This document shows, in pieces, positions 13,923-17,419 of a DNA stretch of 17,419 nt. This DNA comes from an uncultured Clostridia bacterium (GTDB lineage Bacteria > Bacillota > Clostridia > Christensenellales > Borkfalkiaceae): NCBI GenBank assembly GCA_934247855.1, contig CAKQKA010000030.1:1-17419 (forward strand), given 5' to 3'. Position 1 is the first letter of the stretch. The number at the start of each line of letters is the position of its first letter. The notes under the pieces were generated by a model. It saw only the letters and a list, made by a program, of their open reading frames with translations, did no database searches and had not been told where the DNA came from. The translations under genes were made by a program, and so were the position numbers.

Positions 13923-15599
13923 TTATTGCAATTCTTCGACGGTGTGGGCGATAAAGGTTATATGGTCGCCGACACGTTCGAGGTTGGAAACAAGGTTAAT
14001 GAAAACCGAGCTGGATTCGGGCGTACAACTGCCGTCGTTAAGTCGTCTGATATGTCCGTCGATGAGAGATCTTCTCATAGCGTCGACCGAGTTTTCTATA
14101 ATTTCAAGTTCGTCGAAATGCGTTTTGTCGAACGTTTCAAAAATGCTGATGGCAAGTTTGTACATATCGGTAAGTTTGCCGTGCATGGTGATAAGGTCGC
14201 CGAACACGCTGTCCGAAAATTTAAGTCCTTTTTCCTCGTACGAGCGGGTGTATTTAACGAAATTGTCCGAAATTTCCGAAATACGCAGCATATCTGCGAT
14301 CGCATGGTACATAATGGAAATCTTCTGATCGTCGTGCACGGAAATGGTTTCGCCCGAAACCTTGATAAGGTAGTCGGTGATTTGTTTGGACATAAGCGTG
14401 ATATCCTCGTTTTCGGCGTTGATATCTTCGGCAAGAGAGGTGTCGCGCGCGATGAACGCATTGAACGATTTATCGAGTGCGTCCATACATTTATTGCCCA
14501 TCGCGATGGTTTCTTTCTGAAGCTGTGCGATAGCGGGAGTGCCTAAAATACGCTCGTCCATATAGGAAATGTGCAGAACTTCTTTTTGTTTTTTATCGCG
14601 GATAATAAATTCCGTTGTTTTGACTATAACGTTTGTAAGCGGAAGAAATATTGCGGTGCATAAGCTGTTGAATGCAAGGTGGAAAAGCGCAAGCTGCATA
14701 CGCGCAGACATTTGCGGATCGCCGAAATTTATAATGCGAACCCAGAACGAGTCCATAAAATCCGACCATATCGAAAGCATTATAAGGAACAGGATCGAAC
14801 CGCAGAAATTGAACAAAAAGTGAATAAGAGCGGCGCGTTTGGCGTTGGTTGTTGCACCCATGGAACTTATGAGCGCTGTAACGCAAGTGCCGATATTCGT
14901 GCCTAAAACAATATATAATATGGCGTTGCCGCCGTTGCCTATCTGAATACCTGCGGTCAGCATCGAAAGCAGTATCGCGTTCACCGCCGTTGACGATTGC
15001 ATTATTGCGGTAATCAGCGCGCCGATGAACAGCAAAAACAGCGGTTCAAGAAAAGCAGGCTGAATTTCAAGCCGCAGTATTTTTTGCAGCGCGGGGTTTT
15101 GGTTGAGGGCGGTGCTGCAACCCGAAATAATCGTCAGCCCGAAGAAAACAAGCCCGAAGCCTGCGGCGGTCAAGCCCCAGCTTCTCACCTTGCCGTTTTT
15201 GCAAACCATTGCAATAAAGATGCCGATAAAGGCGAGGACCATAAAATAATCGCCGACGTTCGCCATACCGAGCGCAAGGAGAATGGTCGTTACGGTAGTA
15301 CCTATATTTGCGCCCATTATAATCGCCGTCGCCTGTGCGAGCGAAAGTATGCCCGCGTTAACGAAACCAATTACCATAACGGTGGTGGCTCCGCTCGACT
15401 GCATCAGAATGGTTGCGCCCGCGCCGATTCCGACGCCTGCGAATTTGTTTTTGGAAGTTTTGTCAAAAAGTCGTCGCAGTCCCTTGTTGGCAACTCTTTG
15501 CAGGTTTTCGGAAAGGAGTTTAAATCCTATCAGAAACGCGCCGAGCGCCGCAATCATATAAAAGACTACGACATAGGTGGGATCGAATGTCAGTTTCAT
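13923..15599 (-). CDS. Na+/phosphate cotransporter-like protein with PhoU-like C-terminal domain
   Basis: The 558-residue protein has two inverted Na_Pi_cotrans repeats. Each carries a QSS motif (MQSSGATTVM at 66-75; MQSSTAVNAIL at 200-210) and a GxNIGT motif (GANIGTT at 96-102; GTNIGTC at 233-239). About eight to ten membrane segments span residues 10-320. A mostly helical, charged tail (about 350-558) matches the PhoU-like domain typical of the bacterial NptA/YjbB group. It probably moves phosphate with Na+, or exports it, at the cytoplasmic membrane; direction is uncertain. The minus-strand start is preceded by GAGAGG. It is transcribed alone, convergent with hsp20 and divergent from pckA. 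Confidence 0.92.
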   Translation of the reverse strand: MKLTFDPTYVVVFYMIAALGAFLIGFKLLSENLQRVANKGLRRLFDKTSKNKFAGVGIGAGATILMQSSGATTVMVIGFVNAGILSLAQATAIIMGANIGTTVTTILLALGMANVGDYFMVLAFIGIFIAMVCKNGKVRSWGLTAAGFGLVFFGLTIISGCSTALNQNPALQKILRLEIQPAFLEPLFLLFIGALITAIMQSSTAVNAILLSMLTAGIQIGNGGNAILYIVLGTNIGTCVTALISSMGATTNAKRAALIHFLFNFCGSILFLIMLSIWSDFMDSFWVRIINFGDPQMSARMQLALFHLAFNSLCTAIFLPLTNVIVKTTEFIIRDKKQKEVLHISYMDERILGTPAIAQLQKETIAMGNKCMDALDKSFNAFIARDTSLAEDINAENEDITLMSKQITDYLIKVSGETISVHDDQKISIMYHAIADMLRISEISDNFVKYTRSYEEKGLKFSDSVFGDLITMHGKLTDMYKLAISIFETFDKTHFDELEIIENSVDAMRRSLIDGHIRRLNDGSCTPESSSVFINLVSNLERVGDHITFIAHTVEELQ

Positions 15600-15666
15600 T
15601 AGTTAAGCCTCTCGCAGGGGTGTGATTGCAAAACGGTTAATTCCGTAAAGCGTTTATTCGCAAATC

Positions 15667-15724
15667 GTGTTAAACATATTCTTTGGCTGCCATTATGTTC
15701 GCAAAAACAAATTCAGTTTAACAC
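15667..15724. promoter_or_regulatory. 9-bp inverted repeat in the divergent intergenic region
   Basis: GTGTTAAAC (15667-15675) and GTTTAACAC (15716-15724) are perfect inverted repeats 40 bases apart, upstream of the minus-strand transporter gene. Arms this far apart suit a looped dimer operator rather than a hairpin. The rest of 15600-15845 has no ORF or terminator I can support. Confidence 0.45.
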
Positions 15725-15845
15725 ACGGCAAACAAAAAACACAAACGTTTTGTGCACGGTTTGAAACATTCGTCGTTTTTTTGTTTCGCACGGCGCTTTT
15801 TAAAAAATGTTTATACTGAATTTAAAAAACTCGCGGTTTATATGC

Positions 15846-15874
15846 TTGAATTTATTTTTATAATGTAGTACAAT
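15846..15874 (+). promoter_or_regulatory. Candidate sigma-A promoter for pckA
   Basis: TTGAAT (15846-15851) and TACAAT (15869-15874), 17 bases apart, fit a moderate promoter. A perfect TATAAT at 15859-15864 has no good -35 partner. Transcription would start near 15881. Confidence 0.55.
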
Positions 15875-15880
15875 ACGTAT

Positions 15881-16011
15881 AGTGAAAATAGGGGACGTTG
15901 GGCAATCGTTTTGGCACGGCGTCCGATATCACGGTTTTTTTAATGAAAAACACGGTCGTGCTCAGCACCCCCGACATTATAGTAAAAATTTTTTAAAGTG
16001 AGGAATAAACA
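15881..16011 (+). promoter_or_regulatory. Long 5' leader of pckA
   Basis: About 130 nt separate the predicted start site from the pckA ATG. Possible pairings are GGACG/CGTCC (15893-15897, 15920-15924), GTTTTT/AAAAAC (15934-15939, 15946-15951) and CACG/CGTG in 15951-15960. A run of seven T (15935-15941) lies between them, so an attenuator is conceivable. The ribosome site GTGAGGA lies 8-9 bases before the ATG. No known riboswitch is recognised. Confidence 0.35.
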
Positions 16012-17419
16012 ATGAAAACTCTCGATTTAACCAAGTACGGTATTACCGGGGCAACCGAAATTGTACACAATCCTTCTTACGAAATGCTTTTTGAAGAAGA
16101 AACCAAGTCCGATCTTACCGGTTACGAAAAAGGTCAGGTCAGCGAATTAGGCGCTGTTAACGTTATGACGGGTATTTACACCGGTCGTTCTCCTAAAGAC
16201 AAATTCATCGTTGTAGACGAAAATTCCAAAGACACCGTTTGGTGGACTTCCGAAGCATACAAAAACGACAACCATCCTGCAACTAAGGAAGCTTGGAAAG
16301 CCGTTAAAGAAATCGCTCAGAAAGAACTTTCCAACAAGAAACTCTACGTTGTAGACGCTTTCTGCGGCGCGAACAAAGATACCCGTATGGCAGTCCGTTT
16401 CATTATGGAAGTTGCATGGCAGGCTCACTTTGTTACCAACATGTTCATTCGTCCGTCGGCTGAAGAACTTAAAAACTTTGAACCCGATTTCGTTGTTTAC
16501 AACGCTTCCAAGGCTAAAGTAGAAAACTATAAAGAACTCGGTCTCAACTCCGAAACGGCTATCGTATTCAATATTACGAGCAAAGAACAGGTTATCATCA
16601 ACACCTGGTACGGCGGCGAAATGAAGAAAGGTATGTTCTCCATGATGAACTACTATCTGCCGCTGAAGGGCATTGCTTCCATGCACTGCTCTGCTAACAC
16701 CGATATGAACGGCGAAAACACCGCTATCTTCTTCGGTTTGTCCGGTACCGGCAAGACCACCCTTTCCACCGACCCTAAGCGTTTACTCATCGGCGACGAC
16801 GAACACGGCTGGGACGATAACGGCGTGTTCAACTTCGAGGGCGGCTGCTATGCAAAGGTTATCAACCTCGATAAGGATTCCGAACCCGATATTTACAACG
16901 CAATCAGACGTGACGCACTTCTGGAAAACGTTACCCTCGATAAAGACGGCAAGATCGATTTCGCGGATAAGAGCGTAACCGAGAACACCCGTGTGTCCTA
17001 TCCGATTGACCATATCGAAAAGATTGTTCGCCCCGTTTCTTCCGCACCCGCTGCAAAGAACGTAATCTTCCTTTCGGCCGACGCTTTCGGCGTACTGCCC
17101 CCTGTTTCCATTCTTACTCCGGAACAGACTCAGTACTACTTCCTCTCCGGCTTCACGGCTAAGCTCGCAGGTACCGAACGCGGAATAACCGAACCTACTC
17201 CCACTTTCTCGGCTTGCTTCGGTCAGGCGTTCCTCGAACTCCACCCCACCAAATATGCCGAAGAGTTGGTTAAGAAGATGAAGATGAGCGGTGCAAAGGC
17301 TTACCTCGTCAATACCGGCTGGAACGGAACCGGCAAACGTATATCCATTAAGGATACCCGTGGTATCATCGACGCAATCTTAAGCGGCGCTATCAACGAA
17401 GCTCCCACTAAGACCATTC
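16012..17419 (+). CDS. pckA: ATP-dependent phosphoenolpyruvate carboxykinase (3' partial)
   Basis: The frame runs open from the ATG to the window end, giving 469 codons of an expected 530 or so. Family marks are TGRSPKDKF (R59), the kinase-1a P-loop GLSGTGKTT (242-250, K248), kinase-2 LIGDDEHGW (259-267, with the metal-binding Asp pair), FNFEGGCYAK and NTGWNGTGKR. The reaction is oxaloacetate + ATP to PEP + CO2 + ADP. In anaerobic gut bacteria it often runs the other way, fixing CO2 into oxaloacetate for succinate or propionate formation while making ATP. Codon use is visibly stricter than in the glycan genes (many CGT, ACC, AAC, GGT), fitting high expression. The C-terminus is outside the window. 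Confidence 0.97.
   Translation, partial: MKTLDLTKYGITGATEIVHNPSYEMLFEEETKSDLTGYEKGQVSELGAVNVMTGIYTGRSPKDKFIVVDENSKDTVWWTSEAYKNDNHPATKEAWKAVKEIAQKELSNKKLYVVDAFCGANKDTRMAVRFIMEVAWQAHFVTNMFIRPSAEELKNFEPDFVVYNASKAKVENYKELGLNSETAIVFNITSKEQVIINTWYGGEMKKGMFSMMNYYLPLKGIASMHCSANTDMNGENTAIFFGLSGTGKTTLSTDPKRLLIGDDEHGWDDNGVFNFEGGCYAKVINLDKDSEPDIYNAIRRDALLENVTLDKDGKIDFADKSVTENTRVSYPIDHIEKIVRPVSSAPAAKNVIFLSADAFGVLPPVSILTPEQTQYYFLSGFTAKLAGTERGITEPTPTFSACFGQAFLELHPTKYAEELVKKMKMSGAKAYLVNTGWNGTGKRISIKDTRGIIDAILSGAINEAPTKTI

Noticed and set aside
13851..14546. Plus-strand frame of 231 codons
   Set aside because: It starts inside the bidirectional terminator and is antisense to the well-supported Na/Pi-cotransporter-like gene.
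14997..15602. Plus-strand frame of 201 codons
   Set aside because: It lies wholly opposite the Na/Pi-cotransporter-like coding sequence and resembles no family.
16147..17244. Two minus-strand frames opposite pckA
   Set aside because: The plus-strand frame encodes an unmistakable PEP carboxykinase, so these are shadows.

Overview
The window is 17,419 bases of chromosome, apparently from a gut-type anaerobic Firmicute (Clostridia). The Christensenellales are a reasonable guess, but I cannot prove it. The evidence is a moderate GC content, A-rich Shine-Dalgarno leaders of the GGAG type, a CIRCE/HrcA heat-shock operator, a B. subtilis EndoA-type MazF, a TM1266-type [FeFe]-hydrogenase-associated regulator and an ATP-dependent PEP carboxykinase. 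I see no tRNA, rRNA, CRISPR array, transposase or phage gene.

Region 1 (1-8188, + strand) is a compact glycan-catabolic operon. In order it holds a right-handed beta-helix protein (5' end outside the window), a GH112 beta-galactoside phosphorylase, a GH95-type fucosidase-like enzyme, an L-fucose mutarotase (FucU) and a large GH123-like/DUF6067 putative glycosidase. The first three genes overlap. None of the four genes with a visible start encodes a signal peptide, so the pathway is probably cytoplasmic and acts on imported oligosaccharides. The simplest reading is that the GH95-like enzyme removes an L-fucosyl-type cap, FucU equilibrates the fucose anomers, and GH112 phosphorolyses the exposed Gal-beta-1,3-HexNAc (mucin core 1 or type-1 chain) to Gal-1-P. 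A pectin (RG-I) variant, in which GH112 is a galactosyl-rhamnose phosphorylase, is not excluded. The importer and the FucI/FucK/FucA genes are not in the window.

Region 2 (8189-11518, + strand) starts with a terminator and a consensus promoter. A roughly 130-nt structured leader RNA then precedes a TM1266-like regulator. A NitT/TauT-type ABC importer follows (lipoprotein, permease, ATPase). The gap between the lipoprotein and permease genes holds four back-to-back palindromes.

Region 3 (11519-13922) holds single genes with their own control signals. They are an EndoA/MazF toxin gene with no antitoxin beside it, a small lipoprotein with two Cys/His-rich repeats behind a consensus promoter with a duplicated upstream motif, and an hsp20 chaperone gene under a double CIRCE operator. 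Downstream of hsp20 are a long hairpin element, a 13-bp tandem repeat and a strong bidirectional terminator.

Region 4 (13923-17419) holds a Na/Pi-cotransporter-like gene on the minus strand. It is divergent from pckA, which runs off the end of the window. The 412-base divergent region contains a 9-bp inverted repeat, a likely pckA promoter and a roughly 130-nt pckA leader.
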